Of a stretch of DNA of 51,716 nucleotides, positions 9,999 through 17,866 are shown piece by piece; the first letter of the stretch is position 1, and the number at the start of each line of letters is the position of its first letter. Under the pieces are notes generated by a model. The model did no database searches, had not been told where the DNA came from, and was given only the letters and a program-made list of their open reading frames with translations. The position numbers and the translations under genes are program-made. This stretch comes from Bacteroidales bacterium (GTDB lineage Bacteria > Bacteroidota > Bacteroidia > Bacteroidales > FEN-979). The stretch covers positions 1 to 51,716 of the forward strand of contig JANXZO010000064.1 in NCBI GenBank assembly GCA_025355465.1. Reading direction: 5' to 3'.

Positions 9999-11099
9999 AT
10001 GAAAAACAAGCTATTTATAATTTTATTCTTGTCCGCGACAACACTGTGCCTGCCGGCCGGTGCTTTTGCTCAGGATCCCTTATTTACCCAGTATTTCAGT
10101 GCCCCGATATATTATAATCCGGCGTTTACAGGTATAGCTACCGGGGTCAGGGCCCGTTTTAATTTCAGAAACCAATGGCCACAGCTTCCGGTCTCTTATA
10201 AGGCCTATTATTTTTCGGCCGACATTGGCGACCGGAATCTGCCCGGAGCGGGTGGACTCGGGCTCATGATCAATTCTGACAACGAGGGGGTCGGGTTTAT
10301 CAAAAATTTCGAAGCTGCCCTTACACTGGGCGTAAGAATCCCCATCACTTCCTTTGTTGTTGCCCAGGTGGGGATAAAAGCGAGCGTAAAGCAAAAGACC
10401 ATCAACTGGGATGACTTTGTGGTAAGCGACCAGTTGAGCGAAAAATACGGGCTCATCTATACTTCCGCATTTACCCGCCCCGATGCCAACAAACGTGTGT
10501 TTCCGGATTTTGCGGTGGGCGGCCTTGTGCAGTTCTCCAACGAAACGGGCAATTTCACCGGAACCGTGGGGATGGCTGTTGATCATGTCTTTCAGCCGGA
10601 TGAGTCCTTCCTGGGGACTACGACATCACCCTTGCCCCGGAAATGGGTCGGACATCTTGACCTTGTTATTACGGCCACAGGAACAGGATCCTCAAGTCTT
10701 TCCTCTTCGCATGGGATGGATGAGGCCCTGAAGTTAAACCCCGGCGTTATTTTTATCAGTCAGGCCAAACAAAGCAATATTGAAGCCGGACTCACACTGA
10801 TGAAGTTCAATATCTACCTCGGAGGCTGGTATAAAGGTACGTTTGGCGTCGGAACCTCCAATTCCCTCGCCTTAATGGCTGGCTACCGGTATCTTTTTGC
10901 GGAAGATATGAGCATCAAATTCATGTATAATTATGATTTGCCGATCTCCGGAGCCATGATGGGCACTGGTGGAGCCCATGAGATAAGTCTTGTCCTGGAA
11001 TTCAGCAAGATTTCAATTTTTGGAGGCAGGGGCGGTTTTTCATCACCGGGAAGAAACCGGGGTGGATATGAACCGCTCGATTGCCCGGTTTTCTATTAG
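9999..11099 (+). CDS. PorP/SprF family type IX secretion membrane protein
   Basis: The 366-residue product has a signal peptide (residues 1-24, ending AFAQ) followed by the PorP/SprF hallmark QDPLFTQY, a nearby YNPA-x-(A/T)G motif and alternating beta-strands typical of an outer-membrane barrel of this family. Known family members bind or escort type B C-terminal-domain substrates, as SprF does for SprB. The gene begins 17 nt after the giant repeat protein and is very likely co-transcribed with it, so it is probably its dedicated secretion or attachment partner. The start ATG at 9999 gives a clean signal peptide. The last 25 residues are rich in G and R and look unstructured. Confidence 0.92.
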   Translation: MKNKLFIILFLSATTLCLPAGAFAQDPLFTQYFSAPIYYNPAFTGIATGVRARFNFRNQWPQLPVSYKAYYFSADIGDRNLPGAGGLGLMINSDNEGVGFIKNFEAALTLGVRIPITSFVVAQVGIKASVKQKTINWDDFVVSDQLSEKYGLIYTSAFTRPDANKRVFPDFAVGGLVQFSNETGNFTGTVGMAVDHVFQPDESFLGTTTSPLPRKWVGHLDLVITATGTGSSSLSSSHGMDEALKLNPGVIFISQAKQSNIEAGLTLMKFNIYLGGWYKGTFGVGTSNSLALMAGYRYLFAEDMSIKFMYNYDLPISGAMMGTGGAHEISLVLEFSKISIFGGRGGFSSPGRNRGGYEPLDCPVFY

Positions 11100-11158
11100 C
11101 CATCCGGGATACCTGTGTTCCGATATCCGGGTCCGGCCAGGATGGTTGTCACCGGTGG

Positions 11159-11404
11159 TCAATCTGCCCGGTATTGTCTCCAAACCGCGACGAGTATGGA
11201 GACTGATGCCACAGCAAACAATATGCGCAGGATAATTTCGGGAACGCCCAATCCCCATAGTCTGATGATATCGTAGAACCCATAAATGGTGAAGGTAAGA
11301 AAGATATAACCACCATATGTTTTTCGTCGCTGCAGCCAGATAAGCAATCCAACGATGGCAACCGCCATCTCCACCATGATTGAAAAGGTCTGAAGTTCGT
11401 TCAT
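11159..11404 (-). CDS. Small membrane protein of unknown function
   Basis: An 81-residue product with three likely membrane segments (about residues 8-25, 31-48 and 55-74), basic residues after the first (LQRRK) and a short polar tail. I do not recognise the family. A near-consensus Bacteroidota promoter lies just upstream on the same strand, which supports this frame over the overlapping 70-residue minus-strand frame. It is convergent with the PorP/SprF gene and follows the ATPase gene on the same strand. Confidence 0.65.
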   Translation of the reverse strand: MNELQTFSIMVEMAVAIVGLLIWLQRRKTYGGYIFLTFTIYGFYDIIRLWGLGVPEIILRILFAVASVSILVAVWRQYRAD

Positions 11405-11418
11405 TGACTATTTTTGGC

Positions 11419-11450
11419 TAAATATACAGCGCAAATGATGAATTTCCAAA
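11419..11450 (-). promoter_or_regulatory. Candidate Bacteroidota promoter for the small membrane protein
   Basis: Read on the minus strand there is TTTG (11447-11450), a 20-nt spacer and TATATTTA (11419-11426). This differs from the TTTG/TAnnTTTG consensus only in the last base. It lies 14 nt before the start codon at 11404. Confidence 0.5.
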
Positions 11451-11451
11451 T

Positions 11452-12801
11452 TTATCCGCCCACCAGCCGGATAAACCCGCGAAGGTGTTCATTAATTCTT
11501 TCTGCCAGGAAATAGGGGAGGCTCAGCAGGAAATATTTTTTTCCCCTGATCGTTTCTGTTTGCCGGATATGCAAAGGACCGGCATGAAGCCTTACAGCAA
11601 ACGGATGAGGCGCCATGTCCATAAACTGGTGTAAAGAGCGCAACCGGCCAGGCTCTCCTGATTTTACCTCCACCGGGATCAGCATATTTTCGTAAGGGAC
11701 CAGGAAATCCACCTCCGCCGTTGACTGCGCTTTCTGCCGAACCCAGAAGTGCAGCCCGGGGTGCTCAGGTGTTGCAGCTGCCATCAGTTCCTGGCCGGCC
11801 ACCTGTCGCGCCACCTGGCCCTGAAAAATTGCATTCATGTCGCGTGACAGGTAGAGGTTTTTCTGGATCCCGGAAAAATAGTTCACCAGCCCGGTATCAA
11901 GGAACTGAAGACGTGGCGTTTTGTTATGATCCTCCACGGCAGGCACGGCGATAGAGGTTGACGGATAGATCAGTCTGAGCAGCATGTTGTTTTCGAGCCA
12001 CCGGAAAGCATCTCCCATCTCCCTGCTTCTGTGATCTGAATTTCCGAAAGCATTGAAGCGAATGCGCGTTGCAGCATAAGGGAAGGCATTCTGAAGTGTA
12101 AATGCAAGCAGTTCCCGGTTTTTCTTCCCTGTTATGGCACCATTGATTTCGGAAAGAAATCCTTCCATTATATGCTCGTACACCGGCCTCAGACCGGCAA
12201 GACCGTGTTGGTTTACATAGTGTTGAACGATGGCAGGCATCCCGCCGATGAGAGTATAGGCGTGAAAATAGTTAAGCAGTTTTTCATAACCGGAAACAGG
12301 AACAGGCACCTGGTTGTAAAAATCCAGTACCTCCTGGTCGCCAAGCGAGACCAGGAATTCTGAAAATGTAAGCGGTTTCATAAACAATTGTTCCACAAGA
12401 TCGCCCGCTGACACCGTGGTTTTCTGAGTCTCCATCCGGGTTGATGCGGTGGCTGTAATAAATAGATCCGGAGCGAGTCTCCCGGCATTTAAAAACCACT
12501 CAAAAGCTGATTCACAGGCCGTTACTTTATCCAGTATGAGGAGCGTTCTCTTCACACCCGGATGCTTCTCTTTAAGAAAGTAAAGAGCATCAAGGATGGC
12601 AGCCGGTGCAATTTTTTTTTCAAAAACCCGGCGATCGGAAGGCGTTGTTAAGTCCAGCCTGATGACCTGATGAAATAATTTTGAAAATTCCGTCAGCACG
12701 ACGGTTTTCCCGGTTTGCGATGCTCCGCTTAACAGTAAAGGTTTTCGCGGCAATGATAGCGACCAGGCCATCAACGATTCTGATATTTTTCTTAACAGCA
12801 T
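11452..12801 (-). CDS. AAA-family ATPase with DUF4143 C-terminal domain
   Basis: The product (449 residues from the chosen start) matches the AAA_14 plus DUF4143 family. A Walker A motif GASQTGKT sits at residues 26-33. The central part carries PLTFSEFL, and the C-terminal half carries AEVDFLV and PVEVKSG, which resemble a PD-(D/E)xK nuclease-like core. The Walker B strand reads LLILDK, where the family normally has DE, so the usual catalytic glutamate is a lysine. The frame stays open to an ATG at 12858, but homologues begin about ten residues before the helix preceding Walker A, and the extra 19 residues are low-complexity and hydrophobic. I therefore place the start at 12801 (12807 is also possible). 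Function is unclear; such proteins are often strain-variable. Confidence 0.85.
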   Translation of the reverse strand: MLLRKISESLMAWSLSLPRKPLLLSGASQTGKTVVLTEFSKLFHQVIRLDLTTPSDRRVFEKKIAPAAILDALYFLKEKHPGVKRTLLILDKVTACESAFEWFLNAGRLAPDLFITATASTRMETQKTTVSAGDLVEQLFMKPLTFSEFLVSLGDQEVLDFYNQVPVPVSGYEKLLNYFHAYTLIGGMPAIVQHYVNQHGLAGLRPVYEHIMEGFLSEINGAITGKKNRELLAFTLQNAFPYAATRIRFNAFGNSDHRSREMGDAFRWLENNMLLRLIYPSTSIAVPAVEDHNKTPRLQFLDTGLVNYFSGIQKNLYLSRDMNAIFQGQVARQVAGQELMAAATPEHPGLHFWVRQKAQSTAEVDFLVPYENMLIPVEVKSGEPGRLRSLHQFMDMAPHPFAVRLHAGPLHIRQTETIRGKKYFLLSLPYFLAERINEHLRGFIRLVGG

Positions 12802-12886
12802 GATCATAAAATAAAGCATAAAAGTAATAATAAATGTCATATAATAAAGGATAGTCAAAATTTCTTAAGATTTATTCATAGAAACC

Positions 12887-12917
12887 TTTGTCGGGAAATT
12901 GAAAGTTCATATCTTTG
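12887..12917 (+). promoter_or_regulatory. Bacteroidota-type promoter of the rplM ribosomal operon
   Basis: A -33 TTTG (12887-12890), a 19-nt spacer and a -7 TATCTTTG (12910-12917) match the TTTG/TAnnTTTG consensus exactly. Transcription should start near 12923-12926, giving a leader of about 40 nt before rplM. Confidence 0.82.
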
Positions 12918-12919
12918 CA

Positions 12920-12941
12920 CCCCTTTTTGGAAGAGAAGGGT
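12920..12941 (+). promoter_or_regulatory. Hairpin in the rplM 5' leader, possible ribosomal-protein leader
   Basis: CCCTT (12921-12925) pairs with AAGGG (12936-12940), and A-T or G-U pairs can extend the stem inward. It lies at the predicted transcript start, 26 nt before the rplM start codon. L13 leaders are known in Bacteroidia as a class; I cannot tell from one sequence whether this belongs to it. Confidence 0.35.
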
Positions 12942-12966
12942 CATAAATACAAAACCGTAAAAAAGC

Positions 12967-13422
12967 ATGAATACGTTAAGTTACAAGACCATCAGCGCCA
13001 ATGCGGCAACTGTTACCAAGGAATGGGTGATCATCGATGCCGAAGATCAGGTTCTTGGGCGGCTGGCATCGAAAGTTGCCTTTTTGCTCAGGGGCAAAGC
13101 CAAAACAAATTACACTCCGCATGTAGATTGCGGCGACAATGTAATCATCATCAACGCCGAGAAGGTAAAACTGACCGGTAAGAAGCTGGATGATAAAATT
13201 TACCTCAGCCACTCGGGTTATCCTGGTGGACAGAAAGAAGTTACTCCGCGCACCCTGCTGTCAAAAAAACCGATCTCGGTGATCGAAAAGGCAGTCAAGG
13301 GAATGCTCCCCAAGAACCGCCTCGGGGCCGAACTTTACCGTAATTTATATGTGTATGCCGGAACAACGCACCCACATGAAGCACAGCAACCGAAACCGAT
13401 TAAATTAACCTCAATCAAGTAA
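12967..13422 (+). CDS. rplM: 50S ribosomal protein L13
   Basis: The 151-residue product has the L13 core: WVIIDAEDQVLGRLAS, then LRGKAKTNYTPHVDCGD, YLSHSGYPGG and a MLPKNRLG motif, ending in a proline/lysine-rich tail. L13 binds 23S rRNA early in large-subunit assembly. It is the first gene of the rplM-rpsI-rpsB-tsf run and sits behind a consensus promoter. rpsI starts one base after its stop, so the two are translationally close. Confidence 0.98.
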   Translation: MNTLSYKTISANAATVTKEWVIIDAEDQVLGRLASKVAFLLRGKAKTNYTPHVDCGDNVIIINAEKVKLTGKKLDDKIYLSHSGYPGGQKEVTPRTLLSKKPISVIEKAVKGMLPKNRLGAELYRNLYVYAGTTHPHEAQQPKPIKLTSIK

Positions 13423-13423
13423 T

Positions 13424-13810
13424 ATGGAAGTTATTAACACCCTCGGCAGAAGGAAAACTGCTGTCGCAAGAATTTATCTGAAGGACGGACAGGGAAACAT
13501 TATGGTTAACGGCCGTGATTTTAAAGTCTATTTTCCCACTCCAATCCTGCAGTTCAAGGTGACTGAGCCATTCGAAGTTACCAATAACCAGGGCAAATAC
13601 GATATCAAGGTAAATCTTGATGGTGGTGGAATCCGTGGACAGGCCGAAGCACTTGCACTTGCCATTGCACGCGCACTTTGCGAAATCTCCGAAGAATTTC
13701 GTCCGGCACTCAAGGCAAAAGGCCTCCTCATGCGCGACCCGCGTATGGTTGAACGTAAAAAATTCGGCCAGAAGAAAGCCCGTAAGAGATTCCAGTTCAG
13801 TAAACGTTAA
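13424..13810 (+). CDS. rpsI: 30S ribosomal protein S9
   Basis: The 128-residue product has the S9 signature: an N-terminal GRRKTAVARIYL segment, a GGGIRGQAEA loop and the basic C-terminus ending KARKRFQFSKR, the tail that reaches the ribosomal P site in known structures. Length is normal. It starts 1 nt after rplM, as in nearly all bacteria. Confidence 0.98.
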   Translation: MEVINTLGRRKTAVARIYLKDGQGNIMVNGRDFKVYFPTPILQFKVTEPFEVTNNQGKYDIKVNLDGGGIRGQAEALALAIARALCEISEEFRPALKAKGLLMRDPRMVERKKFGQKKARKRFQFSKR

Positions 13811-13837
13811 TATTTCTCGAATTCATAGAATAATCAT

Positions 13838-14770
13838 ATGTCAAAAACGAATTTTGATGCATTATTGGACGCTGGTGTACATTTTGGTCACCTGCGCCGC
13901 AAATGGAACCCGGCCATGGCACCCTATATCTTTATGGAACGCAACGGGATCCATATCATCGACCTTTACAAAACGATGGCCAAGATGGAAGAGGCCGGTT
14001 CTGCTTTGAAACAGATCGCCAAATCCGGAAAGAAGATCCTCTTTGTTTCCACCAAGAAACAGGCAAAGGAGATTGTTGCCGAACACGTAAAAAGGATCAA
14101 CATGCCTTACGTTACGGAACGCTGGCCGGGTGGTATGCTTACCAACTTTGCCACCATCCGCAAAGCGGTGCGCAAGATGATCTCCATCGACAAACTGATG
14201 AGCAGCCCTTCATACACCAACCTTTCTAAGAAAGAGCGTCTCACCATCACCCGCGAGCGTGCTAAACTCGAGAAGAACCTGGGTTCAATTGCAGACCTCA
14301 ACCGTCTGCCCTCGGCAATTTTCATCGTGGATATCCTGAAAGAACATATTGCCCTGGCTGAAGCCAAGAAACTGAACATTCCCACCTTCGCCATCGTGGA
14401 TACCAATTCAGATCCCCGGACAGTGGATTTCCCAATTCCGGCAAACGACGATGCTTCAAAATCAATTTCACTGATCCTCGATTATATCGTCTCCACCATT
14501 GAGGAGGGTCTCATGGAACGTAAACTCGACCGCGACAAAAAGGCAGACGATGAGCGTTCAGATTCCGAAGATGGCGACTATAAGCTGCGTTCGGCTATGC
14601 TGGAAGAGATCGAAGAAGAAGAGGTTGACGAAGATGGTATCAAGATCGTAAAGAAAGATTTTGTTGATACCAAACTCACCAAAATGAAGAGCCTTGAACA
14701 GACCGAAGCTGAAAAAGCCAAGCCTGCCCGCAAACGTATCAGCAAGCCGGCTGCCAGAACAAAGAAATAA
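13838..14770 (+). CDS. rpsB: 30S ribosomal protein S2 with charged C-terminal extension
   Basis: The 310-residue product has the S2 core (LLDAGVHFGHLRRKWNP near the start, ERWPGGMLTN, and DTNSDP in the central part). S2 binds late to the small subunit near the mRNA exit. Bacterial S2 is usually about 230-260 residues; here the last 70 or so form a highly charged tail, first acidic (EEIEEEEVDEDG) and then rich in K, A and R. The tail is in frame and has no stop-codon ambiguity. The gene is 27 nt after rpsI. Confidence 0.97.
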   Translation: MSKTNFDALLDAGVHFGHLRRKWNPAMAPYIFMERNGIHIIDLYKTMAKMEEAGSALKQIAKSGKKILFVSTKKQAKEIVAEHVKRINMPYVTERWPGGMLTNFATIRKAVRKMISIDKLMSSPSYTNLSKKERLTITRERAKLEKNLGSIADLNRLPSAIFIVDILKEHIALAEAKKLNIPTFAIVDTNSDPRTVDFPIPANDDASKSISLILDYIVSTIEEGLMERKLDRDKKADDERSDSEDGDYKLRSAMLEEIEEEEVDEDGIKIVKKDFVDTKLTKMKSLEQTEAEKAKPARKRISKPAARTKK

Positions 14771-14803
14771 TTCTTTGTTCGCTTTTGCCACTTTATTAAT
14801 TTA

Positions 14804-14824
14804 TTCAATTTTCAATTTTCAATT
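14804..14824 (+). repeat. Heptamer array (TTCAATT x3) before tsf
   Basis: Three perfect copies of a 7-bp unit end 8 nt before the tsf start codon. Similar arrays lie before the TlpA-like gene and before SCO1. Confidence 0.7.
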
Positions 14825-14832
14825 GTTATCAT

Positions 14833-15666
14833 ATGAATATTACAGCTCAGGATGTAAATAAATTACGCCAGATGACCGGCGCAGGGATGATGGATTGTAA
14901 AAAGGCCCTGCAGGAAACAGAAGGTGATTTTGATAAAGCGATTGATAACCTTCGCAAAAAAGGGCAGAAGGTGGCCGGAAAACGTGCCGACCGTGATGCA
15001 AATGAAGGATTTGTTATTGCCAAAACCACCGAGGATAAAACCTATGGCGCAGTAGTCATGGTTAATTGCGAAACCGATTTCGTTGGAAAAACAGAAGATT
15101 TCAGGAATTTTGCAAAGGAACTTCTTGAACTTGGTTTGAAGAACCGCATTCATACAGTTGCTGAACTGATGCCCATGATGATTGGACATATCACGGTGCA
15201 GCAAAATCTTGATGACCTTCTCGGTAAAACCGGTGAGAAAATTCAGATCGCCCACTACGAGGTCATCGAAGCCCCGGTGGTTATTGCTTACAACCATTTT
15301 GGAAACCGTCTTGCCACTGTCCTCGGACTGAGTAAAAGTGATGTTGCTAATACGGCAGAAATCGGTCATGAACTCGCCATGCAGGTTGCAGCCATGAGTC
15401 CGGTTGCCCTCGACAAAGAAAACGTTTCGCAGACGATCATTGACCGCGAAATCGAAATTGGCAAGGACCAGGCACGTCAGGAAGGTAAATCTGAAGAGAT
15501 GCTTGAAAAAATTGCCCAGGGTAAACTTCAGAAATTCTTTAAGGAGAGCACCTTGCTGAACCAGGATTTTATCAAGGATACCAAGAAAACAGTTCGCCAG
15601 TATATCGCGGAAAACGATAAAGCACTCACGGTAACCGGGTTCAAACGGCTGCAACTCGGAGCATAA
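14833..15666 (+). CDS. tsf: Translation elongation factor Ts
   Basis: The 277-residue product begins with the UBA-like helix containing LRQMTGAGMMDCKKAL, has the VNCETDFV motif near residue 76-83, and two EF-Ts core subdomains. EF-Ts exchanges GDP for GTP on EF-Tu. It follows rpsB as in most bacteria. The 62-nt gap holds a heptamer repeat array. A strong intrinsic terminator follows 20 nt after the stop, closing the ribosomal operon. Confidence 0.98.
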   Translation: MNITAQDVNKLRQMTGAGMMDCKKALQETEGDFDKAIDNLRKKGQKVAGKRADRDANEGFVIAKTTEDKTYGAVVMVNCETDFVGKTEDFRNFAKELLELGLKNRIHTVAELMPMMIGHITVQQNLDDLLGKTGEKIQIAHYEVIEAPVVIAYNHFGNRLATVLGLSKSDVANTAEIGHELAMQVAAMSPVALDKENVSQTIIDREIEIGKDQARQEGKSEEMLEKIAQGKLQKFFKESTLLNQDFIKDTKKTVRQYIAENDKALTVTGFKRLQLGA

Positions 15667-15686
15667 TTCCAACGCTGATGATTAAT

Positions 15687-15721
15687 AAAAAAGGATTGTC
15701 TTTCCGGATAATCCTTTTTTT
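15687..15721 (+). terminator. Intrinsic terminator after tsf
   Basis: An 11-bp stem (15687-15697 with 15710-15720) with a 12-nt loop pairs A6-GGATT against AATCC-T6 and runs into a T-tract. The A-tract on the other side would also let it work in reverse. Confidence 0.88.
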
Positions 15722-15752
15722 ATTGCGCTGATTGTTTAAAAACTGAAAGCAG

Positions 15753-16451
15753 ATGAATCCTTCAAAAAAAGAGATGGTACGTGAAATGTTCGACGACATC
15801 TCTCCGAAATATGATTTTCTCAACCATTTCCTCTCCTTCGGTATCGATAAATACTGGAGGAAACGGTTTGTACAAATTCTGCGTGATTACAAGCCCCTGA
15901 CCATACTCGATGTTGCTACCGGCACCGGCGATCTTGCCATTGCGGTGGCTCAGCTCGAACCCCAGAAAGTAGCCGGAATCGATATCTCAGAAAAGATGCT
16001 GGAGGTTGGACGTGAAAAAGTAACAGCCGCGAAACTGGATACTTTGATCACCCTTCGAAAAGCAGACGCCGAAAAAATCCCGTTCTCCGATAACTCTTTT
16101 CACGCCGTTACGGTGGCATTTGGTGTCCGTAATTTTGAGAACCTTAAACAAGGGCTCGGCGAGATGAAACGGGTTCTCAGACCAGGCGGGGTGATGATGA
16201 TCCTTGAGTTTTCTCATCCGCAAAATTTTCCGATGAAACAGCTTTATGGCTTTTATTCAAAACAAATCATTCCGGTCTTCGGCCGTGTAATCTCAAAAAA
16301 CCGGCAGGCTTATCAATACCTTCCGGATTCGGTTGCTGCCTTTCCGTCAGGCGCTGACTTTGTCGGGATTTTATCCGAAACCGGCCTCCGGAATACTCGG
16401 TGTATAAGCCTCAGTATGGGCATCGCCACGATCTATATCGGGGAAAAATAA
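15753..16451 (+). CDS. ubiE: Demethylmenaquinone methyltransferase (MenG/UbiE)
   Basis: The 232-residue SAM methyltransferase has motif I DVATGTGDLA at residues 53-62 and the family motifs FDDISPKYD near the N-terminus and FGVRNFENL-like in the middle. It performs the last step of menaquinone synthesis, methylating demethylmenaquinone. This fits the menaquinone-based respiration implied by the oxidase cluster later in the window. It follows the tsf terminator, and the PorT gene comes next, an arrangement I recall as common in Bacteroidota. Confidence 0.96.
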   Translation: MNPSKKEMVREMFDDISPKYDFLNHFLSFGIDKYWRKRFVQILRDYKPLTILDVATGTGDLAIAVAQLEPQKVAGIDISEKMLEVGREKVTAAKLDTLITLRKADAEKIPFSDNSFHAVTVAFGVRNFENLKQGLGEMKRVLRPGGVMMILEFSHPQNFPMKQLYGFYSKQIIPVFGRVISKNRQAYQYLPDSVAAFPSGADFVGILSETGLRNTRCISLSMGIATIYIGEK

Positions 16452-16529
16452 CTCCCTCTTACCAGTCGCTGCTTTAAAATAAAATCTCCGGTAGATCGTT
16501 ATAATACTAAACAAATCACCTACAATTCC

Positions 16530-17312
16530 TTGAAGATCGGTCGTTTTGCGCTGTCAATAATGGTTTTCCTGACGCTTTTTTTACCTTTTACAGGTAAAAG
16601 TCAGCGTCTTGCGGTATTGAACATGCCCGGCTATGACCAGGAATTATTCCATTTTGGCTTTGTCCTCGGAGTTAACCAGAGCTATGTTTCTTTGCGTCCT
16701 ATCGCCGATCTCCGGACACATGTATTCGATTCAACCTTTCTTCCGGATATTCTCCCGCTGCCTGATTCCGCACGTGTCCTTTCAATCGAATCGACACCTA
16801 CACCCGGTTTTGTTATCAGCATTGTTTCAAATTTGAGACTGGGCGATCATTTCGATCTCAGATTCATCCCTTCCCTTACTTTTGGCGACCGCACCCTGAT
16901 CTACAACATAGAAACCTACCGGAAGACGGATACACTGAGGCTTACCATCAATAAAAAGGTCCCCTCCACCTACATAAATTTTCCCATCGAATTTCGATAC
17001 AAGGCGTTCCGGTATAATAACTTCCGGCCATATGTGCTGGTTGGGGCCCAGTATACCCTGGATCTCGCATCACAGGCCAAAAAACGCGAAGAACGAAACA
17101 GAAATGAGAAGATCGTTAAATTCAATCAGAACGATTTCTATGTTGAGGCTGGCGTTGGTTTTGATTTTTATAATGAGTGGTTTAAATTCGGAGTGGAACT
17201 CAAAATGATGTATGGCCTCACGGATGTGCTGAAACGGGAAGGCAATATTTACACCGAGTCCATTGATAAACTTAACTCAAAAATATTCCAGCTCTCCTTC
17301 ACCTTTGAATAA
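16530..17312 (+). CDS. porT: PorT family outer-membrane beta-barrel protein (type IX secretion)
   Basis: The product of about 260 residues has a signal peptide ending GKSQ and strands with alternating aromatic residues, matching PorT in length and in its YRKTDTLR and PYVLVGAQY segments. PorT is needed for type IX secretion; its exact role is not settled. The likely start is TTG at 16530: it gives a signal peptide with K and R before the hydrophobic core, whereas the first in-frame ATG (16560) would begin inside that core with no positive charge. No ATG is available upstream in this frame within the gap after ubiE. Confidence 0.85.
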   Translation: MKIGRFALSIMVFLTLFLPFTGKSQRLAVLNMPGYDQELFHFGFVLGVNQSYVSLRPIADLRTHVFDSTFLPDILPLPDSARVLSIESTPTPGFVISIVSNLRLGDHFDLRFIPSLTFGDRTLIYNIETYRKTDTLRLTINKKVPSTYINFPIEFRYKAFRYNNFRPYVLVGAQYTLDLASQAKKREERNRNEKIVKFNQNDFYVEAGVGFDFYNEWFKFGVELKMMYGLTDVLKREGNIYTESIDKLNSKIFQLSFTFE

Positions 17313-17335
17313 CCTTACTTTCACTCCCTTTTTAT

Positions 17336-17343
17336 TATCTTTG
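17336..17343 (+). promoter_or_regulatory. Candidate -7 element for coaD
   Basis: TATCTTTG matches TAnnTTTG exactly and lies 20 nt before the coaD ATG. No TTTG is seen at the correct -33 distance, so this is a half-match. Confidence 0.4.
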
Positions 17344-17363
17344 CCGGTTAAATATGATTGTCG

Positions 17364-17822
17364 ATGGAAAGAATCGCCGTATTTCCTGGTTCATTCGACC
17401 CGATTACCCGCGGACATGAATCTATCATCCTCAGGGCGGTGCCTCTTTTTGATAAGATCATTGTAGCGATCGGCGAAAACGGGGAGAAGCGATCATTTTT
17501 CGATATTGACCAGCGCCTCGGATGGCTTAACCAGCTCTTTGGCCGCGAATCACGGATTGAAATAGCACGTTACTCCGGCCTGACTGTCGATTTTGCCCGG
17601 AAAAATAAGGCATCCTTCATCCTGCGTGGCCTCAGAACCTCTGCAGATTTTGAATTTGAACGTGGGATCGGTCAGATGAACAAATTGATCTATCCCGGCA
17701 TCGAGACTGTCTTTTTGCTATGCGTTCCTGAATATGCCTCTGTCAGTTCGTCCATTGTAAGGGATATTTATCGCCATGGAGGCGACGTGGCCCAGTTTTT
17801 GCCTGAGGGAATTAAAATTTAG
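17364..17822 (+). CDS. coaD: Phosphopantetheine adenylyltransferase
   Basis: The 152-residue product has the nucleotidyltransferase signature PGSFDPITRGH near the N-terminus and SVSSSIVRDI near residue 125-134. It transfers AMP to 4'-phosphopantetheine in coenzyme A synthesis. The ATG at 17364 is preferred over the in-frame TTG at 17358 because it gives the usual M-x-RIAVFPGSFDP start. Length is normal for the family. Confidence 0.97.
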   Translation: MERIAVFPGSFDPITRGHESIILRAVPLFDKIIVAIGENGEKRSFFDIDQRLGWLNQLFGRESRIEIARYSGLTVDFARKNKASFILRGLRTSADFEFERGIGQMNKLIYPGIETVFLLCVPEYASVSSSIVRDIYRHGGDVAQFLPEGIKI

Positions 17823-17840
17823 AAAATAGTGAGTCGGGTG

Positions 17841-17861
17841 TCAAATTTCAATTATCAACTT
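17841..17861 (+). repeat. Degenerate heptamer array before the TlpA-like gene
   Basis: TCAAATT, TCAATTA and TCAACTT follow each other in exact 7-bp register and end 5 nt before the start codon at 17867. The unit is the same TCAATTT-like sequence found before tsf. Confidence 0.55.
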
Positions 17862-17866
17862 TGTTT

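Noticed and set aside
11100-11160. Hairpin CCGGGATA/TATCCGG after the PorP/SprF gene as a terminator
   Set aside because: The stem has a bulge, a 12-nt loop and no T-tract, so it is too weak to call.
14863-15672. Long minus-strand frame (269 residues) opposite tsf
   Set aside because: It is the antisense shadow of a highly conserved gene, with Phe/His-rich composition and no recognisable domain.
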